A DNA stretch of 64,000 nucleotides from Aedes albopictus (lineage: Eukaryota; Arthropoda; Insecta; Diptera; Culicidae), in the NCBI RefSeq assembly GCF_035046485.1, contig NC_085138.1, forward strand, positions 94,715,766-94,779,765. Direction: 5' to 3'. Positions 32,605 through 44,149 of this stretch are shown here, one piece after another. Made by a program: the position numbers and the translations under genes. The stretch's first letter is position 1; the number at the start of each line of letters is the position of its first letter. Below the pieces are notes generated by a model. It was not told the DNA's origin, made no database searches, and saw only the letters and a list, made by a program, of their open reading frames with translations.

Positions 32605-33551
32605 AAGCCTGTATCCGCAATATTCGGGACACAGAAACACAGCTGTAACTCTGCAATAGATACATTAAAATCGCTCAAATTTTGTCTAATAACATCTTAG
32701 GATGTGTTCATTTCACCTACAAAATTTCATGTGAATCGGTGCAGTACTATTCGTTGTAGCAACGAAAGAGTAAAATGTGCGCCATTGAATTTTGTACAGC
32801 CCCAAGTTTTGCTTGTCAGCGCCGTAACTTTTGAATTTGGCAAAGGAAATGGCTGAAATTTTGAACACAAACCTCTCAATCTACGTTTGTTGCATGGGCA
32901 AAATTTCAAAAAAATCGATGCACTATCAACAATTTTATAGTCGAAACATGTTTTGGGACTGAACGTGATTTTAGCCTCTCAGACAGCAATTAGTCAGCAC
33001 CCTTTATTGTTTCGATTGTACTATTGAAAGTACTATACCAATAATCACCAAATTTTGCAGGCATAATATACACATAATAAACTAGCTTCTGTGAAAATTT
33101 CATGAATATTGGCAGAGAAGTTCAAAAGTTATGAATAGGCAAAAATCGCACATGAAAAACGCGAAAAGTTTTCACTAACGCTCACCCCTATGAACACCAG
33201 TAGCTTTCAAACCAAGTGGTCAAAAATGATGAAATTTTGCAAGAAAGTGTCTCTGTAAGTATCATAACTGCTAACGAAATTTCATAATTATCATCATAGA
33301 ACTTTGAACTGTAGCGTAAAAGAACCATCTACTATGCGAATGAAAATTGGTCATAATTGTACAAAATGCTTAAAACCACGTCTGTTTGTTTTTCATCCAC
33401 AGTTAAAAGTAATGCATCGATTTTTATGAAATTTGGCACAAATAATAAACATACACCAAAGAGTTCTCAGTCAATTATTTGGCCAATTTTACCGATTCAT
33501 TACAGAGCTACTGACGTACTTCTGTGTCCCGATTATTGCGGATACAGGCTT
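32605..33551. mobile_element. 947-bp TA-flanked element
   Basis: AAGCCTGTATCCGCAATATT and the complement of GATTATTGCGGATACAGGCTT, TA at 32603-32604 and 33552-33553. It abuts the right end of the preceding element. No transposase. Confidence 0.8.
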
Positions 33552-33555
33552 TAGT

Positions 33556-34048
33556 CCATAATTGCGCAAGGACTGTAATTCCCATACAAACTTTGAAGAG
33601 CTTGTGCAGTCTCAATTTTCAACCAAATTGGTCCACATTCTGGTAGAAGGCATAGAATCTGGTTACGAATCGAAGAAGCGGTGTGGAGCAAAAACGATTT
33701 TTTCTGTTTGCAATATAACCACTTCAACCAATATATGATCTATTGTGGTATAGAATGCCCACCAATACCTAATAGATTTTGATGAAATTGTTATTGTATA
33801 AACTATAAATCATATACGATTACATAATAAAAAATCAGCTGTTTTGGTATACGTAATCTAAGGTTATGAAAAAAATCTGTGATCTAATTTTGACCCATAC
33901 ACCATTTATTTGTATTCCTAGCTCAGTCCCCAGTCTTCCACTTTATCGTCTTCTAGTCAATAACGACTTTGATTGCAACAATAAGCGTTTGAACATAAAA
34001 AATATACATACAAACATAATTCAAGATGCTCCGTCAACCGTAACGAAG
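33556..34048. other. no gene; possible 5' leader
   Basis: Low-copy-looking AT-rich sequence before the candidate exon. CTCAGTC at about 33923 resembles an arthropod initiator, but no TATA box is evident. Confidence 0.3.
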
Positions 34049-34130
34049 ATGGAACATCTGCTCGCTTTTTTTCCAGTGCTATTATTCTGCACCACACTCG
34101 GCTACTCGTGTCTCCCATCTTTAGACGTTG
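34049..34130 (+). CDS. candidate first exon of a secreted protein (speculative)
   Basis: The ATG in GAAGATGGAAC has a favourable context and opens 27 codons: MEHLLAFFPVLLFCTTLGYS followed by CLPSLDV. This is a plausible signal peptide, with a hydrophobic core at residues 4-16 and small residues before C21. The exon ends at TTG|GTAGGT with one base of the next codon, and phase 1 introns often follow signal-peptide exons. I do not recognise the gene and see no second exon nearby. The frame is also open upstream to 33866, so the start is chosen on the signal peptide. Confidence 0.35.
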
Positions 34131-34868
34131 GTAGGTTTTTATTTTTATTCAAAGGCGCACATGGCTGACGGCACGCCAAAATGACATTGGGTGCGTCCAG
34201 GCTATTAAAACCGACAAAGAATGACACATAAAATTGCAAACGAAAAAATGCCAGCCAATATATTCGTGCTCCCGATTCCACACACTCCAGCTGATCACGA
34301 GTGAATCCGGTGACGCTGATCGATAATTAGCTTCGATTAAAACTGGAACATTCTATAATTAGTTGTCTGCGTGGAAACACGTGTAGCATCAATGACTTCG
34401 AACGCTATGGCTTCGATTTTCCCGCCAAATTGTTACTCGCACATCAGCCAACCAACGACGCCTAAAAGAGGGTTTGATATAGTAAAACGCAATTATCTAT
34501 CCCCGGGTTTGCAAATTTATGCGAAAACCCCGTCACACCACATTCATGGCGAACCAGAGTCCTCCCGGGTTCTAGTCCAAATAGGAAGGGGTTGAACCTG
34601 ACTAGGATCAGCACACTGGATCAACGAGCAGCAAATAATGTAGCAAGTCCTGTCTGTGTAGAAAATTATTTCCTGTTTGTTGATGGGCGCATATTGTTGA
34701 TTTGCTGTTTCGAAAGCGCAGCCCTTCCAATTGTATGGTTTTTATATTGTGTGCTGTGAATCTCCGTCTTTCGTCTTTCAAAATTCAGGAAACGAGCATG
34801 AAACCAAAATAGCAGAAAGCAGAAACTGATTCAAGAAGGGTTGAAAGATGGCATAAAAAACGTGGGCA
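34131..34868. other. no gene recognised (intron if the exon is real)
   Basis: Normal-complexity sequence without repeats I can name. A 74-codon frame at 34371-34595 has no recognisable features. Confidence 0.35.
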
Positions 34869-36443
34869 CATGGGAAAGACAAAATTATCGGGACAGGCAA
34901 AATTTTCGCTTTCCAAAAAATGGTCAACTAGCAATTACATTTCAAAAATTGCATCAACAATTCTCAAATTTTTACTGTAAATTGGAGACAACTGGTTGTT
35001 TATCAATGGTCCCAAATTATGAAAATCGGGCTATTCTACATGAAGTTAGAAAGATTCGAATAAAACGCATAATTATCCGATAGCCAACCTTCAACTGTTA
35101 TATCTCCGGATTCCAAGAACCGAATGCAATGGAATTTTGAGCATTCATGACTAACCAAAGCTTGGAAAACGTTTGACTTAATTTAAAATTGTTCATAAGA
35201 AAAAAGTTTTAGAAACTTAGTTTATCATATGAATTTTAAGTAAATTGGTCTGTTTTTAACATGATCCCATAACTTTTTTTTTGATTAATTGACGGATATT
35301 TTGTTACTTGATTTCAAAACATATTTATATTTCTGTTAATAATAGAGGGAATTTAAATGAACTGCAGTTACCATCAAAATTCAAGATGTTGCGATGTTGA
35401 AGTTTTGGATAATTTGTTGTCTTGTTAGAAAAATATTCTAATCGCTACATTTTTTTGTGTGCTGACAACTTCAAGTTAAGTCAAAAGTTTTTCTAAGCTC
35501 ATTAAACTAGTTTACAAAATAAAACGAAAGTCGTGAACTTCTGTCAACGACCAAAATTTTTGAAGCACAATTTAGTGCTGATTTCGAAACCGACCTTCAA
35601 AAAATTTTAAGTAGTACAGTTTTTGAGTTTAAGCTCAATATCGAGTTTTGTAACTTTTCAAAACATGTATTTTACTAAAATTCATATATATTGCATTTTG
35701 TTCAATCAATTTTAAATCTTTTTCCATAAATTAAAAGCTGAATACAATACCATTCGATCATCTGAATACAGGTTTTGCGTCAGATTGATGAAATTCAAGA
35801 TATTGGCGAGTTTTAGGGACGATCTTCTTAAATTTTAGCAAAATTCCCAAAATTTTTTTAAGAAATGTATTTTTTTCAATAAGAATAAACCAACTTAAAA
35901 ATTCTTTCTCGGCGTTTATTTGACATATCATATGTAGGCGAGTTACAGTAAAAATTTCAGCTCAATCGGAGCATTGATTACGGAGAATGAGATGTTTGAA
36001 GTGAGCGACTTTGCTTAAAAATAGAACAAAAATCGATTTCAAATCATCAACCATGTATGGAAAGTCGAAAAAAATTCCGCTCTACTGTAATATTTTTCTT
36101 TCGCTTTTTGAACTCAGGACATGATTCTACACCAAAAATGATCATCAGCTTACCGAGTTCAAAAATGCTGCAAACTAGTGTTATATAAGTCATAAACGCT
36201 CATTGCATTCGGTTCAATGAATCCGAAGATATAATTGACCAAGTCGGATAATTACGCCCTTTTATAGAATATTTATAACTTCAAGTAGAGCCCCCAATTT
36301 TGAACCATTGATAGACAACAAGTTGTCCAACTTACAGTGAAAATTTGAGAAATGTTGATGAATTTTTTGAAGTGTAACAGCTAGTTGACCATTTTTTGAA
36401 AAGTGAAAATTTTGCCTGTCCCGATAATTTTGTCTATCTCCTG
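34869..36443. mobile_element. 1.6 kb relative of the 621-1822 element
   Basis: CAAAATTATCGGGACAGGCA at the left and TGCCTGTCCCGATAATTTTG at the right are inverted, with arms of over 250 bp sharing ATATCTCCGGATTC-type sequence with 621-1822. TA follows the right end; the left flank reads CA, probably mutated. No transposase. Confidence 0.75.
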
Positions 36444-36444
36444 T

Positions 36445-37317
36445 ACGTTAGAATACAGATCAATTGCCAATGTGCATTCTTGTGCTTTCAAGAGCACACT
36501 AGCAGGAAAGACGATGCACCCATCGCATTTCGTTTTTATGTAAGAAATTCCCACGAAACTATTTGTGTCGATCGAACAATTAGTTCAATGATTTGAAGAT
36601 CAACAATGAAAATTGAGTTCGAATTGAAATTTGTTCTCTTTTATCCGGAAAATCATCATATTCCATCACTTTTTTTCTTGCAGCCGTTCAAACTTTTGAA
36701 CAGTATTAATACTCCCACTGCAATGTCATCCCACTGTTTGGAAGAGTGGAAATGGCAATTTCAACTTTCTATAACTCGGCCATGTTTCATCCGATTTGCA
36801 AAATGTTTAAACCAATCAACTTATCCAGCCTACTAGATACTAGATGAATGAGGAGTGCTAACAATATGGATTTGGCCAAAATTGTATTTTTGAAAACTCA
36901 AAAACTCGGAGAATTATCCACTTCATATATAGGATCACCCACGTCTAAGTATGGGTTATCCCTAACTGCATTAACAGTTGAAGCTTAGGCTCCCATGCCC
37001 CACCAGCCAAATAACTGGGTTTTGCAAACTAAGCACTATTTGTGGCAACACTTTGAGCGGCATGATGGAACTATGCCGAGCGCGTTAAGTGTTATTAGAC
37101 CAACACATAACAAACTTTGATGTGGAATTCTGGATTGACCTTACATTCGCATTCCTTACTCATCGCACTCTACATACCTGTCCCGCCTTATGTCTTGGAG
37201 CAGCTGTCCTTAGGCCACCTGGTTTGTCATTTATTAATACCTTTTATGCAATTCAGTATCATAATTTATATTTTATGCTACTCATTTCAGTATCATAATG
37301 ACCAACTTTTCCGTACC
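36445..37317. other. no gene recognised
   Basis: Short frames (36396-36596, 36606-36836) have no recognisable motif. About 36935-37060 has moderate GC and may be old repeat. Confidence 0.35.
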
Positions 37318-37320
37318 GGT

Positions 37321-37420
37321 TCATTATGCAACTGAAATGAGTTGCATAATGAAAAATAGTTGCATAATGTTCATTATGCAACTCATTTGAGTTGCATTAT
37401 GAACATTATGCAACTCAAAT
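37321..37420. repeat. cluster of alternating TTGCATAATGA palindromic units
   Basis: CATTATGCAACT and AGTTGCATAATG alternate five times in 100 bp (37322, 37340, 37358, 37371-37402, 37404). Neighbouring units can form several alternative hairpins. CATAATG also occurs at about 37259 and 37294, so the cluster may once have been longer. Confidence 0.75.
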
Positions 37421-37422
37421 TA

Positions 37423-37727
37423 GGCTGACACAAATTTCAATTTTCTCTTATGTCACCGCCCCCTCGGAAAATTTTGGTCGAAATTCAACATTTTGAGGGG
37501 GGACAACAATAAATTATTCAAGAAATTTTAAAATTTTAAGGTGAAATTAGAGTTGAACAGAAAATTTCTTAACAAATCCGATGAGTTTATAGATTTTGCC
37601 AAATTGTTTGGGTATTTCTTCGTCAAATACATTTATTATTTATTGTCCTCCCCTTTAGTGAGCCAACGAGTATTGTGACAAAAGAAGAAAATGAGATTTG
37701 TTCCGGCCTTAGTTGTATAATGAAAAA
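37423..37727. other. no gene recognised
   Basis: Contains a CACCGCCCCCTCGG / GAGGGGGGACAAC pair near 37455-37505, perhaps a decayed G-run repeat. Confidence 0.3.
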
Positions 37728-37890
37728 AAAAAAAACATTGCATAAAATTTTGTACTCGTTTCAACTCGGAACTCGTTTCAAAACTCGATTTTTTCAGCAC
37801 TCTACGTATTTATCCAACTCGGCAAGCCTCGTTGGATAAATGTACGACTCGTGCTGAAAAAATCAACTTTATGAAACTCGTTACATAAAT
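37728..37890. repeat. hairpin repeat with GTTGGATAAAT arms
   Basis: GATTTTTTCAGCACTC...ATTTATCCAAC is mirrored by GTTGGATAAAT...GTGCTGAAAAAATC (about 37786-37865), with ACTCGTTTC/GAAACTCGTT outside. Non-coding. Confidence 0.6.
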
Positions 37891-38346
37891 AACTATTAAT
37901 GAATTTAAAATGATTTTTAAACTTATTTACTTTTTTCTCTTCCCTTTTCTTTGCTTCAAAAAGTGGCGAACACCAACAAAACAAAGCACGGAAAAAATCT
38001 TAAATTGAAAAATAATAACTGAAAAAGCACGGAAAAATATGAGGTTGGAAAGTGAAATGAATCATTCGTAAGAAAAACAGTATAATATATTGTTCCATGA
38101 AGATCTGATGTAAATGTACAGTAGGTACAATGTGCAAAGGTTTTAGTGAACCATTCCATTACAATACATTTTATTGTAACTACCCAAGTAACATTATAAG
38201 TTTTGTTCGGCTCTATATGAGATTTTCATGACCAATTTTATAAAACTTGCTATAAAACTGATTTATACATCAACACCTCTTGATAACCTCTTTAAGAGCA
38301 TCTTCCGGCTAAGTGGACCACTCTCGGAGAGGTTTTGCAAACCGCA
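37891..38346. other. no gene recognised
   Basis: AT-rich. CCCAAGTAAC at 38184 resembles the terminus of the 51830 MITE family, but no partner end was found. Confidence 0.35.
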
Positions 38347-38350
38347 TTAA

Positions 38351-38551
38351 GGTGAATATATGACGAAGCCACACTTCGAATTTTCAAGAGCACAAATCTG
38401 AGCAATCGCAAGCCAGATTGGGTTGAAAAGTTGATCGATTGGTTACCCGCTGGTGGTGACCAATCGATCAACTTTTCAGCGCAAACCGACACTCGGTTCT
38501 TTAGATTTGTGCTCTTGAAAATTCGAGGTGTGGCTTCGTCATATCTTCACC
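38351..38551. mobile_element. 201-bp foldback MITE with TTAA duplication
   Basis: Arms of about 95 bp (GGTGAATATATGACGAAGCC against its near-complement) meet around CGCTGGTGG. TTAA lies at 38347-38350 and 38552-38555. Confidence 0.85.
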
Positions 38552-39480
38552 TTAAGAGTAGCAATAAAACCGTTTTAAAACCACGTTGTAAAAAATTTCC
38601 ATTCTCGATCATTGTTTTTTTTAACAAAAACTATGACAGCTCAAGATGTAAAGTTCAGGAGGACACATTATTCGTAAGTAGAAAGCGAACATTTCAAAGT
38701 AACATTTTAGTAGTTATTGTGTTGCTAGGCTTATGCGCATTCAGTTTTACCGTGAATATTGGGGTTGCAGAATCATAAAATTAATGCGCTTCGAAAATGG
38801 TGAATATTATCATCTTTGAATGAAATAAATCATCTTCAAATCAAATTTTAAATTGATTTCCTATCCTAACTTCTAACATTTATTACATTGTAGGTGGGTT
38901 TATTAAGAGCGACTGCGTATGGAGAAAGCCCAGGAAATCTCGGATAATACGACATTGGAGAGTGATCTGGACGGACAGTGTGTTTAGTAGAACACTGGGC
39001 CAATTTCCAAAAGAATCGAATAGTTTCATGATCATCTTGTGTCTAAAAGTATATAAATGTAGTTAGAAATAAAAATAGTGGAAATAAATATACCTATCCA
39101 AAAGTATTTCTATGCGAAGATACCGTAGAATCTAAATAAAAGCAGTGAACATTCTTGACAGCTCAATCAACAAACGAAAATTATTGCCCACTTAGAATAA
39201 ACCATAAAATATGTCGGCAAGAAATGTCAGAATCAAATCACCCCTCGACATTTTATAGTCAGCGTAAAAAGCTGGATACATTTTTTTTTGAAATTCAAAA
39301 ACTTCCAATTGAGAAATTTACAAAGATTTTTGTTTCATTATTGTGTTTACAACTGAAAACATTCTTAGGCTGTGTTCAGCTAATTAAGGAGTTATAGTAC
39401 TAAGCGATGAGTGTCTGTGTGCTTATAATACTGTATCTAATACTATTGTCTTACTTAAATACAGTTTTGCCAAACACTGA
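38552..39480. other. no gene recognised
   Basis: AT-rich. An 80-codon frame at 39155-39397 lacks recognisable features. Confidence 0.35.
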
Positions 39481-40840
39481 TATCTGCTACCTGATCATGA
39501 ATTTCAGAAGGAATTTACAAAGGAATTACAATTTCCAAAAGAATGCCAAGGTAATTTTAACCCTAGTCGTACATTAGGGTCATTATGACCCCTAAACGTG
39601 CACTAGGTCAGCGAGGTGAGCGCAAGCTAATGAACGAAGAAGGTTAAGATGAAATTACTGCATCAATTTCCAAAGAATTTTTCATAGGAACTGTCATAGA
39701 AAAAATATCGAACAAATTTTCTAAAAATTGACTGAGAAATTCCCAAAGGAATTGTCGATGGAATTTCCGTAGAAGTTTCCGAAGAAATAAAATAAATAAA
39801 ACATCGCTGAAGGATTTCTATAAGTGTTGTCCATGGATTTTCCAATGTGTGGAAAGACTCCATGGAATTGCCATAAAAATCAATATTAATTCACAGAGAA
39901 TTTCTAAAGAACCTCCCAAGGAATATGCTGAAGGAATTTTGGAGTGGATTCCCAAAACATACTTGAGGAATTTAAAAGTATGTATAGAACGTTAGAACGG
40001 GTTGTCAAAGACAATACCAGAGAATTTTTAGGAAAATGGCTGAAATACGCCTTGAAGAAATTTCTGAAAGAATTGGCGAAGATATTTCCAAAGCAATTCT
40101 GAAGAAAATTGCTAAAGGAATTGTAAAAGAATTGACCAAGAATTAAAAAAATAAATAAACAAAAAACCTAACACATGCTTGGCCGAGATATTTTAGAAAA
40201 AATAGTCGATGGAATTCCTAAAGAAATTTAAGTAGTAAGTTGCAAAGGAATTGACGAAACCATTTTAAAAAAATACTGACGCAGAAATTTCCAAAAGAAT
40301 TATTGAAGAATTCGCGAAGAAATTGTCTAAAGAATTCTTAGGGAATGCACAAGGAATTCACAAAATAATTTTCAAAGGGATAACAAAAATATTCCTCAAA
40401 GAAAAAGCCGATGGTATTACGAAAGGCATTGATGAAGATCTTTCCAAAAGATGTACAGAAACCTAACTCGAAAAACAAGCTAAGGGATTTCTAAAAAATT
40501 ATCGAACAAATTTGCAAACAAATTTGCAAAGAAATTCCCGAAGGTATTGCCGAAGCATTGCTGGGTCTAGAATGAATTGCCAAACAAATTACATTGAAAG
40601 ACCAGCTCAAGCAGTTTTAAAGCAGTTTAAAAGAGAATCTCGCAACTCTCTGATGAAACTGCAAAACAATGTTCTCAAAATGAATTGTCAAAGCAGTTTC
40701 AGATGAATTACTGATGAAATGTTCAAAGGTTATGCCAAAAAAATGCGTTACTGAGAAATTCCCATAAAAATGGTCAAACAAATTGCAAAACAAATCAGAA
40801 ATAGTTGCCAAGAAAATTTCCAAAAAAAAATTTTTTTTTT
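39480..40840. repeat. 12-bp satellite, A-rich subfamily
   Basis: Units such as GAATTTCTAAAG, GAAATTTCCAAAG and GAATTGCCGAAG keep the GAATT core but have AAAG where other blocks have GGAG. 39545-39640 is a non-satellite interruption. Confidence 0.65.
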
Positions 40841-40841
40841 T

Positions 40842-40985
40842 TTGCTTTATCTCGGGATCCACGCTTTACTTCCCTTCCGAAGGAAGAACTCACATTTTGC
40901 GAGTTTGTCGGGAGTGAGATTCGAGCCCAAGTCCTCGGCATGATAGTCAAGTGTTCTAACCATCACACCAGGTCCGCTCCTCAAA
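40842..40985 (-). repeat. tRNA-derived SINE, second family
   Basis: On minus: CCTGGTGTGATGGTTAGAAC (box A), GGGCTCGAATCTCAC (box B), GACAAACTCGCAAAATGTG, ending in a plus-strand T-run (40828-40841), i.e. an A-tail. Related to 53467-53614. Confidence 0.75.
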
Positions 40986-41040
40986 AATAATATTATAGAA
41001 CAAGAATTTTCGAAGAAATGTAGAAAAAATTGGGAAGAGA

Positions 41041-41498
41041 TGCTCTCGAGATTTCCGAACTATTGAATCGAATGATAAAATGTTGTTAAAGTTTTACTAA
41101 TATTCCATTGTTCTTTTAACACTTTGCAGCTGAAGGAGTCATACATGACCCCAACATAGAAATGGCTGTATAAATTCACCCATTCGATAAAACCGAATAC
41201 TGTCTTCGGCAAAGTTGTTGCAAATTGAGTTCTCTATTAGTTAAAAATGCGAATATTTGTATTTGGGACTACATTGATAACCTGGAACATCCTGAACACT
41301 ATGAAATTTGGAAAAAAAAAACTAAATAATTGACATACTAGTTGTTTTAAAAGCTTAACTTGGATGTGGGTTACGATTATCTGTAATCGTTAAGCCTTCG
41401 TCAAGTAAATCAAAAGGTGTTTTATATTCTAGGATGTTCTAGCAGGTGTTCGAAACTGTCATTAAATCTCAAATGGCATATTGAGTAACGTTTCAAAA
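41041..41498. other. no gene recognised
   Basis: 41100-41300 has word order (TTTGCAGCTGAAGGAGTCAT, CTTCGGCAAAGTTGTTGC) that looks like an old dispersed repeat. No frame of interest. Confidence 0.3.
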
Positions 41499-42065
41499 CA
41501 CAACGCAATAAAAATTAACTTTTGGTCTGTCTCAAGAGCAAACTTATGTGTCTCTGACAAATTTTGGGCCGCTGAATCTGAAACCGGGCTCAGATTTGCT
41601 CCAGCACGTCACAGTTTTGTGCTATACCTCAATTTATAGGGCAAAATATGCGATTTTGGCCTTTTTTGACTGCAAGCCATGCTGAATGAATTTGATAGTT
41701 ATAAGCGATTTATGTTAGGTACTATATTTCCCATACAAGTCACCCTCCAAAAGTTGCATGCATGTTTACATACTGACATAAAATGCTTAAATCTATCAAA
41801 ATTGATTTGGTAAAACGAAATATTTTACATGAGTAGTTAATTTAGATGTTAATTGACCAATTTATCCTTTGGTTGCTTAAAAAATATATTCCCATGCTTA
41901 ATGGCTTGCGGTCAAAAAAGCCCAAAATCGCATATTTTGCCCAATAAATTGAGGTATAGCTCAAAATTGTGACGTGCTGGAGCAAATCGGATTCGGATTC
42001 AGCAGCCCAAAATCAGTCAGAGACACATAAGTTTGCTCTTGAGACAAAAAAAATGTTGCGCTGTG
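41499..42065. mobile_element. 567-bp foldback element, inverted copy of 18404-18978
   Basis: Starts CACAACGCAATAAAAATTAA and ends GTTGCGCTGTG; arms share AGAGCAAACTTATGTGTCTC. The arm with the GGTCTGTCTC variant is at the left here and at the right in the other copy, showing opposite orientation. Confidence 0.85.
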
Positions 42066-42109
42066 TAATCAATCGCGGTGACTGGACCAACCTGAAGTCT
42101 ACTATATAT

Positions 42110-43010
42110 TATTATGAACCTTTGGGACATTGAGGGTCGTCCAAACTATCCTGAAGTTTAGCTCTTGATAGTAACAGTAGTTATTCTCACAATGAACTTT
42201 AAACTATAATCTGTAACCCCCCTGGCATATCATGAGTCATTTCAAGATAGTTTTGAGATATTCCAGATCAACAACACTACTCTGGAGACCATAGCTCCAG
42301 GTCTACATTTGTGATGGCAGCTTTTGCCCCTACGTTATGTAGTGTTACACAACCCAATGTACTTACCAAAGTTGTTAGAGGAACAATAAGTGTTGTTATA
42401 TATTTTTAGGATATTATGGGTTTCCTTACTGTTATGAAGCTTAGTTGAAAAAAAAAACAACCACTGTAACTTTCAGGAGACTTACTGGACATGATAGATT
42501 ACAAATCGTAGCTTTTAAGACTTTGGGATCTATACTGAAGAACAGTTTGGATGACCTAGGATATCCCGACTGATCTGATACTGTCTTTTGAAATTTCAGA
42601 AGACTTACTGGACATGATAGATTACAAATCGTAGCTTTGTATAATATAAGAAGTTACCGTTACACCCGTAGACTTTAGGATCTAAACTCAAGAGCAGTTT
42701 GGATGACCTCCTCCTCTCCTCTTCTTGGCGTAACGTCCTCACTGGGACAAAGCCTGCTTCTCAGCTTAGTGTTCTATGAGCACTTCCACAGTTATTAACT
42801 GAGAGCTTCCTCTGCCAATGACCATTTTGCATGTGTATATCGTGTGGCAGGCGCGAAGATACTCTATGCCCAAGGAAGTCAAGGAAATTTCCTTTACGAA
42901 AAGATCCTGGACCGACCGGGAATCGAACCCGTCACCCTCAGCATGGTCATGCTGAATACCCGTGCGTTTACCGCCTCGGCTATATGGGCCCTAGGATATC
43001 CAGAAAAAAT
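42110..43010 (+). repeat. tandem repeat of a CAGTTTGGATGACCTAGGAT unit
   Basis: TTACTGGACATGATAGATTA begins at about 42482 and 42608; CAGTTTGGATGACCT follows in each. In the first copy TAGGATATCC continues directly (42563). In the second a SINE intervenes and TAGGATATCC resumes at 42992. More diverged copies extend left to about 42110. Confidence 0.75.
42720..42989 (-). repeat. Feilai-like SINE, near full length
   Basis: On minus: a tRNA-like head (TATAGCCGAGGCGGTAAACG), GACGGGTTCGATTCCCGGTC (box B), the body, AACACTAAGCTGAGAAGCAG and a GA-rich tail. Its box B and body match 1-237 closely. Inserted after GATGACCT in the tandem repeat. Confidence 0.85.
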
Positions 43011-43596
43011 ATTCTGTATAATATTTTACCGTTTTACCAAAACTACAAAAAACGTAGAAAAAACTCCATAACGCTTGGAAAAATTCCGGCTTTAAAGGGT
43101 TAATCTATGATGTAGTGTTACATATAATTGTCGTCAGCCAACAGTTGGTTTTCACAATAAATACTGAGCTAGATTTTCTGTGTTGTATTGTGTATATTCT
43201 AGTGGTTGGGAATATATTTAGGATTTTGATGTGAAAGTTCAACATCTTACTGATCAATCTCTTAAAATTATAAATTTCAATTGTTCCATTTCTATCACGC
43301 AATAAAACTGGAGCGTTATTATCACTGCTCTAAACATTTAATATGATAACAGAAGTTAATGTGTTACAACCAATTTAGTGAAAAATTAGTAGTTCTTAAA
43401 ATTATCGCTTCCCTAGCCGCCTTTTTAAATTACTCCTCAAAATCATGTTGATGGCATTCATTTAGATATAGCATATTGCATGACGATTGTTGACTTCGAT
43501 TCGGTTTAAAACCATAATTTCAGTGAAACAATCCCGTCTTTTTACGTCCCTCGTTGGATAAGCGAAAATAAATTCTAACAACACAAACTTAAATGA
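43011..43596. other. no gene recognised
   Basis: AT-rich, nothing identifiable. Confidence 0.35.
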
Positions 43597-43822
43597 AAAG
43601 AAAATCGCGTTAAGTACTGTTCCTTTGAATTCCACTAAGAATTTGCATCCTTTGACAGATACGTATTTCGACCTCAACTGTAAGGTCGTCTTCAGTCTCT
43701 TGTACTTGACTCGACAAGACACTGAAGACGACCTTACAGTTGAGGTCGAAATACGTATCTGTCAAAGGATGCAAATTCTTAGTGGAATTCAAAGGAACAG
43801 TACTTAACGCGATTTTCTTTTT
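43597..43822. mobile_element. near-perfect 226-bp palindrome (hairpin element copy C)
   Basis: Arms run from AAAAGAAAATCGCGTTAAGT to a centre at about 43705 and back. Inner arm sequence (ATCCTTTGACAGATACGTAT) is shared with copies A and B, but the outer arm differs. The two overlapping 60-codon frames here are mirror images of one another. No clear target duplication. Confidence 0.8.
43718..43763 (+). ncRNA. hammerhead-ribozyme-like motif
   Basis: GACA (43718), CTGAAGA (43722-43728), one extra C, stem GACCT/AGGTC (43730-43734, 43743-43747), GAA (43748), ATACGTAT (43751-43758), C (43759), TGTC (43760-43763) pairing with GACA. Compared with copy A, stem II differs at two pairs in a compensatory way (C-G to U-A, U-A to A-U). 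The mirror arm lacks the GACA half of stem I. Confidence 0.45.
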
Positions 43823-44147
43823 ATTTACAGATATTCCCCTAACAAGCCCAGGTTAATCATCAAAACAAACTTAACATTTTGATTTTTTTTTAACTCCACA
43901 ATTGCAATGCAAAAATTGTCACATTTCAGATGTCATTGTTGCTTTTGTATTAAATCGCAACAATTTACGATTTTTTTATTTCCCGTCTCATACATATCTC
44001 AGTAAAAGAGTTTATTACTCCTAAACAATACACAAAAAAGCCTTTTTACATGAAAAAAATCAAAATATTTTAATATTAATCACAAAATCTAAAAATGTTT
44101 TGGTAACCCAAATAGGATTTAGCAAAAAATGTAAAAATGCATGGTTG
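43823..44147. other. no gene recognised
   Basis: AT-rich with long A/T runs. Confidence 0.35.
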
Positions 44148-44149
44148 TA

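Noticed and set aside
33866..34048. N-terminal extension of the candidate secreted protein
   Set aside because: The open frame upstream of 34049 is AT-rich and would bury the signal peptide. The start at 34049 is more plausible if the exon is real at all.
42820..42989. tRNA gene on minus (box B GGGTTCGATTCCC)
   Set aside because: It is the head of a Feilai-like SINE with the same body as other copies.
43625..43807. two mirrored 60-codon frames (MNSTKNLHPLTDTYFDLNCK on both strands)
   Set aside because: They are the same sequence read from the two arms of a palindrome.
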